Shown here: positions 36,858 through 48,500 of the stretch, piece after piece
Numbering within the stretch: position 1 is the stretch's first letter
Layout of the letters: each line of letters starts with the position of its first letter
Source: a bacterium
Lineage (GTDB): Bacteria; Patescibacteriota; Gracilibacteria; BD1-5; UBA6164
DNA: 64,000 bases
Assembly: GCA_024635475.1 (NCBI GenBank)
Contig: JAGXIW010000003.1
Span: 124,001-188,000 of the forward strand
Direction of reading: 5' to 3'
Program-made: the position numbers and the translations under genes
Notes under the pieces: model-generated
The model's input: only the letters and a program-made list of their open reading frames with translations
What the model was told of the DNA's origin: nothing
Databases searched by the model: none

Positions 36858-37854
36858 AGCTTAATACAATTTCTCTTATAACCCTAGCTAATTTTTCTGG
36901 ATCATGTCTTACTACATCACTTTCATTAATTAAATCTGCATTTATTATTTTATATTTTTTACTTAGAAAATTATGAGTTTTTTCCATTTTTACTGTTTTT
37001 TTTCATTCTTCCATTATATATTTTTCAATTAATTCATCACTTATATTTCAATTATTTACGATTACATAATCAATTATTTCTCCTGCATATTTTTCTATAT
37101 TATCTATAAAATCAGGTAATTCATAAGTCGTTGTTTCTCATTTTTTTGTCATTATATTACATACATAAACTATCTTTGCTTTCGTCTCTTTTAAAGCTTC
37201 TTTCATTCATGGAGAAAGTAAGTTTGGTATAATACTAGTATAAAAATCTCCAGGTCAAATTATGATTATATCGGAAGTCAAAATAGATTCTCTAGCTCTA
37301 GGATTTAGATTTCAAGCTCATCAAACCAAAAAGGCATCTATTATATTTTGGTTTGTATTGTGAGTTCTCTCAAAATCATTTTTATCACTTACATCTATAT
37401 TTTTTTCTCCTATTACTTCTGTCCCGTCTTCAAATTTAACTCATAAATGCACATCCTCTAGGGTTACAGGAATAACTTGTCATTCAGTATCAAACATTTT
37501 ACAGGCTTCATCTAACCCAGATTCAAAGCTTCATTTTATATCAGCAAGTGCTGTGAGAAGTATATTTCAGATTTTATTTCATCCAATAACTCCACACTCC
37601 CCCGAAAATCTATATTCAAAAAGTTTTCTTACAAATCAAGTATCAGGAGCCAGAGCGGCAACAGCTCTTCTTATATCTCCAGGAGGCAAAACTCAGTATT
37701 TATCCCTTATCTCTCCCGTCGTTCACCCAGAATCTGTCATCGCAATTATAGCTCTCAAATCTCTTTCTTCTCTACTAAAAACTGTTTTTAATCCATAAAG
37801 TACATTAAAACTTCAAGCTCATCAACCAATTACTGTTATATTTGTTTTTTTCAT
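36856..37854 (-). CDS. yvcK: YvcK/CofD-family gluconeogenesis factor
   Basis: 332 residues of the CofD/YvcK family. The N-terminal nucleotide-binding loop 'VIGGGAGSFNVLYGLK' is followed by 'MTDSGGTTGEIR', 'LPPGDIRRAVAAL' and 'IIIGPGDFYTSIIPNLL', all characteristic. YvcK proteins bind UDP-sugars and are tied to cell shape, wall synthesis and gluconeogenic growth; those roles are known from Bacillus and mycobacteria. It is the last gene of the alaS, GNAT, Nudix, yvcK run, after a 15-base gap, and ends at a terminator. Confidence 0.92.
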
Positions 37855-37869
37855 TTTAGTATTTTTTAA

Positions 37870-38313
37870 TTAATATGTAACTATATCTGAAAAACATTCT
37901 CAAGCATAAGCTTTTCTTAATGTTTCTATATCATACATTACAAATTTGTCATTTGGTAAATTATTTATGTCTACAAACTGGATTTCACTGCATTTATCAT
38001 CTTCACATCTTTTTATTTCTCATTTGTATTTTTTTATTTCAATATATACATCAAAATATATTCTTTCATCTTTCATAACTCGGTGACTTATATGAATCAC
38101 TTTTAGATCTTCTTTATTTACTTCGATTCCGAGTTCTTCTCTTGCTTCTCTAACAGAACAAGATAAATAATCTTCTTCTCACTCTAGATGCCCAGCCGGA
38201 ATAATCTGAAAATATCAGTTTTTAAAAGATGAAATTCTTCTTCAAACAAGAACTTCTCACTTTTCATTTTTTATAATTAGATACACTGCAGAGTAAAATT
38301 CTGGTCATCTCAT
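37870..38313 (-). CDS. Nudix hydrolase
   Basis: 147 residues with a full Nudix box 'GHLEGEEDYLSCSVREAREELGI' in parts (Gly, the RE pair and the EE pair are present) near residues 40-62. Nudix enzymes hydrolyse nucleoside diphosphates linked to other groups; the substrate is unknown. ATG at 38311-38313 is chosen because an in-frame TAA lies 15 bases upstream and ends the GNAT gene. So, although both genes are in the same frame, they are separate proteins. It lies 15 bases before yvcK. Confidence 0.9.
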
Positions 38314-38328
38314 AATTTGTAGATTATT

Positions 38329-38838
38329 TTATAAACTTATCCAATATCTTTTTTTGTTTCTTAAGTTAATTTTTTCAAAAATACCTCAGTTATTTTCTAT
38401 TACTTTTGCTGATCATATATTATCTACATCACAGGTAATCAAAACATCATTTATATCTAATTTGAGTTCTTTTATTTTCTCTAAAGCTAGTTTCAACATC
38501 TTGCTTCAATATCATTTTTTTCTATATTTTGGAGCTATTCAGTATCATATATGTCATACTTCTTCTGTAATTAGAGGAGAGATTTTAATTAATGGGATTT
38601 TGTGTCTTATCTGAATTCAACCTATAATTTCATCTCTTATCTCATCATCTAACATAAAATAAAAATGGCTTTTTATTCTGCTTTCTCTTCAAATTACATC
38701 TTGTTCTATTAAATCAAGAAAACCCCCAAAAGTATCAGCACAAAATAAATCTTCTGGAGCTGATTTCTCTCACCATTCTTTTATAAGTTTTTCATACATC
38801 TCTTTGTGGGACTTATTTGGGAATTCAAGGTGTAGCAT
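38329..38838 (-). CDS. GNAT family N-acetyltransferase
   Basis: 169 residues with the GNAT acetyl-CoA site 'YRKKGYGSKMLKLALE' (R/K-x-x-G-x-G) near residue 105, followed by 'CDVDNIGSAKVIENNGG', the usual fourth motif, and 'GHIGYGI' on the central strand. Close in type to RimJ/YesJ-like small-molecule or protein acetyltransferases; substrate unknown. It starts 15 bases after the alaS stop, so it is co-transcribed with alaS, the Nudix gene and yvcK. Confidence 0.88.
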
Positions 38839-38853
38839 ATATTAGTCTATTAA

Positions 38854-40677
38854 TTACTTTTCTAAAACTGCTTTTATTCTCCTAACTCAAGCACTACTAG
38901 ACTCCTCTTTAATGATTTTAAACCTTCCCATATTTGAAGTATTATCAATATGTGGTCATCAGCAAAGTTCTCTTGAATACACATTTCACTCAGAGTCTTT
39001 CATTGTGTAAACTTTTACTATTTCAGGATATTTTTCCCAAAAACTTCATTCTATAGTTTTGTCTTGTTCTGCATCTACTTTCTTAATCTCTTCCAAAATC
39101 ATAGTACAATTTTTTGAAATTATATCGTTTACATAATCTTCTACTTTTTTTAATATCTCTGTAGGAACTTTTTCTCCATAATTGAAATCAAATCTAAGTC
39201 TTTCGGCTGTAATATTACTTCATTTTTGATGTACATCAGTTCCTAAATATTTTCTAAGTCAAGCAAGCATCATATGAGTTACACTATGCAAAGCTGTAGT
39301 AAGTTCACTATTATCAGCAAGTCATCATTTAAATTTTTGTTCTGCTCCGGCACGAGATAATTCTTGATGTTTTTTAAATGCTTCTTGAAATCATTCTTCA
39401 TCTACTTTTAGTCATTTTTCTTTTGCTAATTCATAGGTCATTTCTAAAGGAAATCAATAAGTATCATAAAGTTTAAAAGCTTTATCTCCTGAAATTATAT
39501 CGATTTTTTTTCAAGTTTTCTCAAAAGCTATTTCAAATCATTTAAGTAATTTATCAAATTCCTTTAATCCATTTTCCAAAGTATTCAAAAATTGTTTTTC
39601 TTCTTTTTCTATTTCTGAAATTATTTTTTGTTTATTTTTCTTTACTCCTTCATAAATATCCTCAAATTTTGATATTATTTTATTTGCAATTGGTGTTAAA
39701 AATTGTCATTTATTTCATAATTTATTTCATTCTCTTATGGCTCTTCTAAGTAATCTTCTAAGCACATATCATTGATCTACATTTGATGGAACTATGCCGT
39801 CTGAAATCATAATAACAGAGGTTCTCGTGTGATCAGCGATTATTCTCATAGATTTTTTTGTATTCTCATCATATTTTTTAGATAAAGTATTTTCTATAAC
39901 TTCAATTATATCAGTAAATATATCTGTATCATAAACTGTTATTTTTCCGTTTAATACTGCTGTAATTCTCTCTATCCCCATTCCAGTATCTACATTTTGC
40001 ATTGAAGCTAGATTAAATTTACCCCCTTCATCTTTTATGTACTCCATAAATACATTATTCCAGATTTCCATCCAATTTTTTTCATCTGTTTCTACAGTAC
40101 TTCAGACTGGTGGATTTTGTTCTTTTCCTACCCGATAAAATATCTCAGTATCAGGTCCACAAGGCCCAGTTTGACCTGCTGGTCACCACCAATTATCTTT
40201 TTTTGACATATATGAAATTCGTGTTTTTGGCATTCACATTTCTTGCCAAATAATTGCAGATTCTTCATCTTTAGGAGCATCCTCATCTCCTGCAAATACA
40301 GTAACTGCTAATTTATTTTTATCAATTCACAAATATTTTGGTGAAGTTAAAAGCTCAAATGAATACTTAATTGATTCTTTTTTAAAATAATCTCAAAGAG
40401 ACCAATTTCAAAGCATTTCAAAAAATGTAAGATGACTATTATCTCATACATCATCTATATCACCTGTTCTTATACATTTTTGATAATTTACGAGTTTTTT
40501 TCCAAGAGGGTGTCTTTCTCAAAGCAAATAAGGAACAAGCGGATGCATACCTGCTGTAGTAAACAAAACTGTTGGATCATTATCAGGAACTACAGGAGCA
40601 GAAGGAATTACGGAGTGACCATGTTCTTTAAAAAATTCTATAAATTTTTTTCTTATTTCTTGGCTTGTTATGTTCAT
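38854..40677 (-). CDS. alaS: Alanyl-tRNA synthetase, short form without C-Ala
   Basis: 607 residues, against about 875 for typical bacterial AlaRS. The class II catalytic core is present ('[20 protein letters not shown]', '[15 protein letters not shown]'), as is the tRNA-recognition region ('[17 protein letters not shown]', '[12 protein letters not shown]'). The editing domain has its zinc ligands in 'HSVTHMM' and 'CGGPH'. The frame ends directly after the second catalytic additional domain, so the coiled coil and DHHA1/C-Ala domain are absent. ATG at 40675-40677 gives the canonical '[16 protein letters not shown]'. It leads the run with GNAT, Nudix and yvcK. Confidence 0.95.
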
Positions 40678-40745
40678 AAATATTAATTTAAAGTAAACTA
40701 AATCAAAGGTAATTTTATTAAAAAAATTGCTTTTGGCAAATAAAA

Positions 40746-40774
40746 AAACTACTTTCAAATTGAGAAAGTAGTTT
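40746..40774 (-). terminator. Hairpin terminator, twin 1
   Basis: An 11-base stem AAACTACTTTC with its complement and a 7-base loop, followed on the minus strand by a T-run. It ends the unknown gene upstream of alaS. Its stem is nearly identical to that at 41828-41863. Confidence 0.72.
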
Positions 40775-40795
40775 AGTATTCTATCATTATTTTTA

Positions 40796-41764
40796 TTAAT
40801 AATTTACATCTGCTTCGTCGTCAATACAAATATCGGCATTTGGAAATTTATCTTTTATAAAATCTTTTTGTTTTTGTGTTAAATCACACATTGTAAAATC
40901 AATACTTTTTATATTCTTTAAATATTTAACCATTAGTTCAAGAATTTCATCAGTAACCATATTCATTCAGAAATTTAATGTTTCACATTTTTCTAAATTA
41001 CTAAATATAATTTCTCATTTTGTTTTTCATAAATTAAAAATAGACCTTGATAAATCAGCGATTTTTATATTTTTAAAATTACTAAAAATAGCTCTGAGTT
41101 GTCCTTCACTTAATAAATCTAAATCAAAAGATGAAATATCTAATCAAGTAGCATTTTCTGCAGAACTAGAAAATTCTATTAATTCTTCTACAGTTAAAGA
41201 TGCAATATTATTTGGAAATTTATCTCATCATATATTAATATTTGATAAGTTTTTAAGTTTTTCTAATAATTCATCTTTATTTCTTCTATACTGCCCCACA
41301 AGTCTTCTTTCATATTCTACAAGATCTACAATTATTGGAATTAAATCCATATGCACTATTTGTTCTTGATGATGACTTGTAAGAGAATAATGATCTATAA
41401 GCACTAATTCCATAACAAGATTTGCTAATTCATCATCATTTTTCAATAACTCTTCTATTTCAGATTTTAATTTTTTACCTCTTGATTCAAGTTTTTTAGA
41501 AAAAATAAGTTCTCCAATTTGTTTAATCAATGAAATACATTCAGGTAAATTTTGTTCTAAAATACCATGTACATCTAAATATTTTTGCATTTTTTCACTT
41601 ATTACAGGCATATCTATTTTTTCTTTAGAATTTGACCCTTCTAATAATTTATTAGTTTTCAATGAAACAACTCATTGTGCTTTTTCAACATCTCAATGAG
41701 TAGACAAAGTATCAGGTGTAGTAACTCCTTCAACATCTTTATTATCTCTAGGAATAATTACCAT
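40796..41764 (-). CDS. Unknown protein with leucine-rich C-terminal part
   Basis: 322 residues, not recognised. The N-terminal 60 residues are polar and probably disordered; residues about 60-180 are helical and charged; the C-terminal 140 residues show a leucine-rich periodicity ('[21 protein letters not shown]', '[23 protein letters not shown]') that looks like degenerate leucine-rich repeats. There is no signal peptide, so it is probably cytoplasmic. It stands alone between two nearly identical terminators, which mark it as a one-gene unit. Confidence 0.7.
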
Positions 41765-41827
41765 ATTATTATAATTAATTAACTAAATATATAACATATA
41801 ATACCCTATATTATATTTTTGTCAAAT

Positions 41828-41863
41828 AAAAAACTACTTTCAGATAGTAAAAAGTAGTTTTTT
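41828..41863 (-). terminator. Hairpin terminator, twin 2
   Basis: Stem AAACTACTTT with its complement, a 10-base loop, an A-run before and a T-run after. It follows the unknown gene at 41882 on the minus strand and repeats the stem sequence of the terminator at 40746. Confidence 0.7.
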
Positions 41864-41881
41864 TCCTAGTAAATAACTATT

Positions 41882-42565
41882 TTAAATTTCTTCTCATTCA
41901 ACTTTTATAGAAAAATAATAATTTCTATATGATTTTTTTAATTCTCCCGATATAAAATCTATGTAATTAAATGACTTTTCTTCATTAATTGTAATATTTA
42001 TTGATTTAAAGAAAAAAACAAAAATCCCAATAAAATAATTATCCAAAACTTTTTTTTCATTATCAAATAAATCAATAAGTTTTCTTGTAGTTATTTCTGA
42101 TCATTCCATTAGAACTACATCAATCATATCTTCTACCCATAAATTTATTCTGTTTCTTATTTGTTCATTTATTACACTATCATTAAATTCAACAAATTCA
42201 GGTGAAACATAATCGAAAAGAAAAGTTTTTTTATTTGAAGATTCTCTTATTTTTGAGCTTATCTCTATATAAACCAAAGAAAAAACTCAAAGTAGAAAAT
42301 TTGAAGGGTATCATTTTTCTAGACAATTCATAAGTAAAACTAATAAATCATCATATTTTTTGTCTAAAATAATTTTTATTAAAAATGAAGATAATAAAAA
42401 ATCATATTTTTTTGCTTTTTTTTCATCTTTTTGAATTTTTTTTGCTTTTGCAGCAGATTTTTTAATTCATTCTTTTACCTTTTCTGAGACCTCTGAACTA
42501 CTTGAAACAGCATTTCAAGAATTGTCTGAAGCTTCACTAGATGAATCAAAATCGTCTAATCACAT
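41882..42565 (-). CDS. Unknown acidic/helical protein
   Basis: 227 residues, not recognised. A Ser/Glu-rich N-terminus ('SSSEASDNS', 'SSSSEVSEKVKEG') is followed by a Lys/Ala-rich helix and then a helical body with hydrophobic stretches ('NYFIGIFVFFFKSINI') too polar at the edges to be a clear membrane anchor. It follows prmC by 39 bases on the same strand and is ended by the hairpin at 41828, so it closes the tsaB to prmC operon. Nothing indicates its job. Confidence 0.65.
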
Positions 42566-42604
42566 AATAAAAATAATTAATAATTAACAATTAATAATGA
42601 ATAA

Positions 42605-43489
42605 CTAAAGAATAATCTTTATAACTCGTTCTATATTATTTGTATCTTTAAAAAATTCAAATTTTAATCATTTTTTTGATAAAAAATTTTTACTTACTTC
42701 AAATTGATCAAATCCAATTTCTATAAATAAAACTAAACTTTTAAATAATTTTATTTTTTCTATAAGTAAATTTATTAGTTCTTCATAAAGTTCAAATCAA
42801 GTTTCTTTTCCACCATACAAGGCTATTTTTGGCTCAAAGCTATAAACTCAAAAATCCATATTCTCAAAATCATTTTCTTTTATGTAAGGTAAATTTGCTA
42901 CGATTATTAAGTTTTCTCAAGTAAATTTCTTATATTTCAAATCTCTGAAATCTGTATTTAACAGTTTTATTTTATCTTCTAAATTATGTCTAAATACATT
43001 CTCTTTTGCTATTTCTAGAGCATTGTTTGATATATCTATTGCAAGAATTTCTTTAAAATCTAATTTTAGAGCTAAAATTATTGGAATAATTCCTGAACCA
43101 GTTCAGATGTCTAATAAGCTTTGTCATTCCGGGGAAGTCGGGAATCTTCCTTTTATCTTTTTTCTCTGGATTGCTTCGTTACTCTCGCAATGACAAATTA
43201 CTTCTCTTATCAAAATTTCTGTATCACCTCTAGGAATTAGCACATTTTCATCAACCAGAAAATCAAATCCAAAAAAATTAACTTTTTTCGTTATATAAGC
43301 CAAGGGATATCAAGAAAATAATTTTTCAAATATAAAAATTATTTGCCCATAATAAATATTATCAATTTCTTCTAACAAAAAAACCTTCTCTTTACTTAAA
43401 TTAAAAACAAACTCTAAAACTTGATTTATAGTCTTAGAGTCTAATTGATATTTTTCTTTTCACAGGTTCTTTAATTCTTGTTTTTTCAT
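42605..43489 (-). CDS. prmC: Release-factor glutamine methyltransferase with repeat insert
   Basis: 294 residues. PrmC methylates the Gln of the GGQ loop in release factors. The N-terminal helical domain is followed by 'LIPRGDTEILI', SAM motif I 'LLDIGTGSGIIPI', 'AIDISNNALEIAKEN', and the catalytic loop read as 'NLPYI' in place of the usual NPPY. A palindromic repeat (43122-43195) is read in frame between 'EILI' and motif I, adding about 27 residues. UGA is not a stop here, so release depends on RF1-type recognition of UAA and UAG, for which this modification matters. It lies 11 bases after an ABC-2-type membrane gene. Confidence 0.92.
43122..43195. repeat. Palindromic repeat inside prmC (second family)
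   Basis: A 74-base element with ends TGTCATTCCGGGG and CTCTCGCAATGACA. Its GATTGCTTCG...TCGCAATGACA half resembles the dispersed 'GTCATTGCGAG...GCAATC' repeats of many bacterial genomes. It is translated within prmC as 'CHCESNEAIQRKKIK' and following residues. Confidence 0.75.
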
Positions 43490-43500
43490 TTTTAAATTAA

Positions 43501-44262
43501 TTAGTTTTCAAATTTCTTTTTATTAAAAATAAAAATAGTAAATAATATTATTAAAAATAAATAAGCAAATGAATAAAATGTATTGAAAAGAAAATAAAAA
43601 GGTTTAAAATCAGTAAAACTTCAAATTACATCTTTTATATTTAGTGCTTCAAGAGGTGGAAAAATAAGTTGTAAGATCTTTGTAGCATTGATTGCCAAGA
43701 TATTTTTAGTAGTTCAAACTAAATCTAAAAGTAAAGAAAAAGAGTGGCTTATAAAATAAATCATAACACTTACCAGTATAGTAAGTATATTTGACATAAA
43801 AGTAGAAAAAAAGAAAACAAACGATAGAAGTATCTCTAATTTTAAAAAAGTAAAAAATAAAGAAAAAAGTATCAATTTAGTTATTTCTATGTCTTTAATA
43901 AATAATACTATCAAAAATAATAATGATTGTAAAGCAATTATAAGCAATATACAAAGAGAAAATCACAAAAGTTTTCATAAAATAAATTCATACCTTTTTA
44001 TTGGTTTTGATAAAATCAAAAATATAGTTTTTCATTCTATTTCTTTAAAAAGTAATTGGCTTCAAACAAATAAAACACTTAAAAATCAAAACATCTCAAT
44101 CATAGCAAGTCAAAAATCAACTATTATTTTAGAATCATCTCAAATAGTCAATTTTCCTAAAGAAATAGAAAAAAGAATAAAAACAAAAGCAAAAAAAACT
44201 ATTAAATATAAAAATTTGTTTCTAGTTATTTCTCTAAATGTATTTAATGCTATATTTAACAT
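43501..44262 (-). CDS. ABC-2-type membrane permease
   Basis: 253 residues with six predicted membrane helices, starting 'MLNIALNTFREITRNKFLYLIVFFA', the pattern of ABC-2 family export permeases. It is highly hydrophobic and otherwise without motif. No ABC ATPase is adjacent in the window; the partner would lie elsewhere. It sits between the PH-domain gene (23-base gap) and prmC (11-base gap). Confidence 0.8.
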
Positions 44263-44285
44263 AAAAAATAAAGTTAAAAAATAAA

Positions 44286-44840
44286 TTATTGTTGTGGGAT
44301 AATATTTTCTGGATTTTCGATACTTGGTTTTTTAATTTTAGGAGCTATGTTTCTATGAGTATTTATCATACTATGAATTTTACTTGATGTATTAATAGCA
44401 TCAGGAGCATACTCCATAATAAAATTAGCTACATTTCAAGCTGTTTGAATTGTAATAGTTCAATAATTTAACATATTGGCAAAAAATCACATAGTTTTTG
44501 ATCATACCTCTTGAATTTGTGATAGGCTACATTCAGAAACTGTTCTATTTAATAAAGATATTTGTTCAATTCATATAACTCTATTATTTGTTACTATAAA
44601 TAAATCAAGTTCGTGATCTAACCATCTTACATACAAAAATAGTGAAAATCCCATCCAAAAAACAATTAGTATGATATAAATCCATACTTTAGTCAAAAAG
44701 AAAAATAACAAAACTGAAGATAATATTATCGCACTAAATAAATATACTCATATAAAAACATATACAATCCAATGTCTTTTTATAATTAATTCAACTTGCT
44801 CTCAAGGTAGTGGGTGTTCTAATTTTACATCTAAGGGCAT
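44286..44840 (-). CDS. Bacterial PH-domain membrane protein (YdbS-like)
   Basis: 184 residues. A short N-terminal segment 'LEHPLPGEQVELIIKRH' precedes two membrane helices (about 25-70), then 'DHELDLFIVTNNRVIGIEQ', a signature of the bacterial PH-like domain. A polar tail rich in Pro and Asn ends the protein. Function is unknown in general; such proteins sit in the cytoplasmic membrane. It follows tsaB by 17 bases. Confidence 0.78.
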
Positions 44841-44857
44841 ATAATATAAATTAATAA

Positions 44858-45427
44858 TTAATTTATGCTTGGTTTTTTTACATAAAAAGCTTCAATTTGT
44901 TTTTTTTCTTCTAAAATTACTTTAGAAATTAATTTTTCATAATCTATTTTATCATTTACTTTTGCTTTTAAATTTTCAGAGAATTTTTCTCAAAAAATCT
45001 CTTTTATATTATTATTTTCTATGTAATCTAGTAAATCCTCATTTTTTATAATTTCTATTATATTATTTTTACTTTTTTTTACAAATAAATCTCTCTTAGA
45101 AGATATTTTTGTTATTGGATAGTTTTCAAATAAATCAAAATATGAAATAGGTGTTAATTTTATGTTTTCAAATATGTAAGATAGGGTATTTACGACTAAA
45201 CTAATACTTCTAACTCAAGTAAAGCTTCCAGGTCAATTTACAACAACTATATTTGTAATTTCATTATATAAAATATTATTTTTTTTCAAAAAATTATTAA
45301 TCAAAAAACTAAGTTTTGAAGATTCTTCAAGAAGAATTGATATATTTTCTGCAATAATAATATCACGATTTTGATTAAAAAGAATCATAACTCAATTTTT
45401 TGAAACAGCATTTAAAAATAGATACAT
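44858..45427 (-). CDS. tsaB: tRNA threonylcarbamoyladenosine protein TsaB
   Basis: 189 residues with the YeaZ/TsaB signature 'IVVVNGPGSFTGVRSISLVVN' in parts near residue 60 (the central PGSFTGxR is intact, both glycines by TGA or GGN). TsaB is the regulatory partner of TsaD in the synthesis of t6A37 on ANN-decoding tRNAs. It leads the tsaB, PH-domain, ABC-2, prmC operon and is divergent from mfd. The C-terminal half is less conserved, as usual for TsaB. Confidence 0.88.
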
Positions 45428-45492
45428 AGCAATTAATAAAAAGGTAATTGTTTTTGTTTATTTTAAGAAAAATTTTCTATTTTCAAAATAAA

Positions 45493-45521
45493 CTTTAAAA
45501 AATTGTTTTTATTTCTATAAT
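45493..45521 (+). promoter_or_regulatory. Weak candidate promoter of mfd
   Basis: In the 157-base divergent gap between tsaB and mfd, TATAAT (45516-45521) is preceded at 17 bases by the poor -35 CTTTAA (45493-45498). The -10 match is good, but the background is AT-rich. Confidence 0.3.
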
Positions 45522-45584
45522 TTGTACAATCTCTTAGTGATAATAAAAAAAAATAATCCTACATATTTAACCTATGTTTTCATT

Positions 45585-48500
45585 ATGCTAAATTTAAAAA
45601 TAAAATTAAAAAATAAACAAAGTTATATTTCCTGGGGAAATTATTTTTCAAAAAGTATAATTTTAAAAAATCAAGAATGGAAGGTTTTATTGGTTGTTGA
45701 AAATGAAAAAATAGTATGAATTTATGAGAAGATACTAAATTTTTTCTGAAAAAATCTAATAAAATTGAGTAAAAATTCTTCATTGGTTGATCTAGTATTA
45801 AATAATACAAGATGATTTTTTGTCATTACAATTGATGATTTATTAAAATTTAATACTAGTTTATATAATCTAAAAAAAGATAGTTTATACCTAAAAAAGG
45901 ATTCTACATATGATCTTAGTGAGTTAATTTGAAAACTTACAAAATTTTGATACACATACAATGAATTTGGCACGAATTGATCCTATAGAAAGATATGAGA
46001 TTTAATTTATATTATAAGTTTTGATTGAAAAAAAGAATATAAAATCAGTTTTTGGTGAAATACAATAGAAAATATTTGGGAAAAAGAAAAAGTAGAACAA
46101 ATCTTTTTCAAAGATGTAGAACTTGATGAAATTTATATTTGAAACAACTTAAAAATTGATGTAATTGTCAGCAGTAATGAAATAATACAGAAAAATAGTA
46201 AAGAAGTTCCTTTTTATGAATTATTAAATGATGCTTCTTTAATTACAGTTTTTGATTTACTTGATTTTCATTCAAGCTATGAAAAAATAACAAAAAAACT
46301 AAATAATTTTTGTAGTTTTGATTATATAGGACAAAGAAACAATGTTTTGGATTTGGAAATCAAAGATTTAGATATAGAAAATATAGATAAATTGAGAGAT
46401 AAACTGTCTAAAAACAAAGAAAAAATAATATTTACAAAAAATAAAAAACTCATAGAGAACTTTACTAATCTAAACAATATCTCAAATTACACTATTTTTG
46501 AATCAAATGAAAGTTTGGCAAAATCTTTTGAAACAGAAAAATATATAGTAATTTGCGATGATAATATTTCAAAAATATTTATAAAAAGAAGAATTAAAAG
46601 AAATCTATCTGATGATTTAAATTTGCTCTTAAAAATAAGTAATGGTGATTTTATAGTTCATATTGATCATGGAATTGGTATATTTAATTGAATTGTAGTT
46701 AAAGAATTAAATAATATAAAAAGAGAATATATAGAAATAGAATACAAAAATAATGATAAACTTTTTGTTCCTATAACTGAAGTTGGTAGAGTTAGTAAAT
46801 ATATATGAGATGATGATCCTGAGTTAACTTGATTAAATACAAAAGAATGGGATAAAAAAATGGCTAAAGTAAATGAAGATGTAGAAAGAATAGCTCGTGA
46901 ATTACTTGAAACTCATGCCCTTAGAATAGCACAAAATTGATTTAAATTTGAAAGATACAAAGAAAAAGAAAGAGAATTTCAAAAAAGTTTTCCTTATATT
47001 TATACAGAAGATCAATCGAGATGAATTGAAGAGATATTGAGTGATATGAATTCTCACAAAAATATGGATAGACTCCTTGTTGGGGATGTATGATTTGGTA
47101 AAACTGAAATTGCCTTCAATGCGATATTTACAGCTTTTTTAAACAAAAAACAAGCATGTTTTATATCTCCTTTAGTAGTACTTGCATATGAACATTTTGA
47201 AAAAGCAAAAGAAAGGTTTAGTGGTTTTTGAATTAAAATAGAGATTCTTACAAGACTTGAAAATTATAAACAAACAAAAGATACAATTAAAAGACTAGAA
47301 ACTTGAGAAATAGATGTAGTTATTTGAACTCATAAATTACTTTCTGAGAATATAGTATTTAAAAATCTGGGATTAATTGTAGTTGATGAAGAGCATAAAT
47401 TTTGAGTAGAAGACAAAGAAAAAATAAAAAAAGTGAAAATCAAAGTGGATACATTGTCTATGTCAGCAACACCAATCCCAAGAAGTCTAAATATGGCATT
47501 GTCTAATATAGTAGATATATCCATACTTAGAGAATGACCTATTTGAAGAAAAAGTATAAAGACAATAGTCACAAAGTTTGATGAAAATATCATATTAGAA
47601 TGATGTAAAAATGAATTATTAAGAGACTGACAAATATTTTTTATTCACAATAGAATAGAAAATATAGACATAATTAAAAATATGTTGTCTACAATTCTAC
47701 CAGATAAAAAAATAGTTATAACTCATTGAAGGCTTACTTGAGATGAACTTGAAGATAGAATAATAGATTTTAAAAACAAAAAATACGATATACTTTTGTC
47801 TACAACAGTTATTGAAAATGGGATAGATTTCTCAAATGTTAATACTATTTTTATAAATAATTGTGAGAATTTTTGATTATCTCAAATTCACCAACTGAGA
47901 TGAAGAGTCGGTAGAAGTGATAGACAGTGATATTGTTACTTGCTTTATAAAAAAGATAATATCAATAAAGATGCCGCTAAAAGATTAAAAACAATTGTCG
48001 ATTATAGTTTCTTGGGAGCTTGATTTGAGATAGCGATGAAAGATCTCGAAATAAGATGATGATGAGATATACTCGGTATAAGACAAAGCGGGCAAAATAA
48101 AAATATTTCTATTAATATTTTTCTTGAACTTTTGGAAAAAAAGATTTATGAACTAAAAAATCAAAAAAATAATATAAAAATAATTGATACAATAGTTGAT
48201 TTAAATATAGAGTGTTTTGTAAATGATGATTATTTTAATTCCGAAACTGATAAGATCAATTTTTATAAAGAAATTGAAAGTATAGAAGATGAACAAGATT
48301 TAGATTTATTAATCGAGGATTTTAAAAATATAAACTCTAAAATAGAACAAGAAGAACAAAATCTATTTGATATTGTCAGACTTAGGATTAAAGCATCAAA
48401 ATATAAAATTACTTCCATTAAAAAAATAGGAATAAATTATCAAATAGATTTTGATGATAGTATAAATGTGGAAGAATTAAAAAAGTTTTTAGAACTTGAT

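Noticed and set aside
37870-38838. A GNAT-Nudix fusion
   Set aside because: Both lie in the same frame, but a TAA at 38329-38331 separates them; they are two genes.
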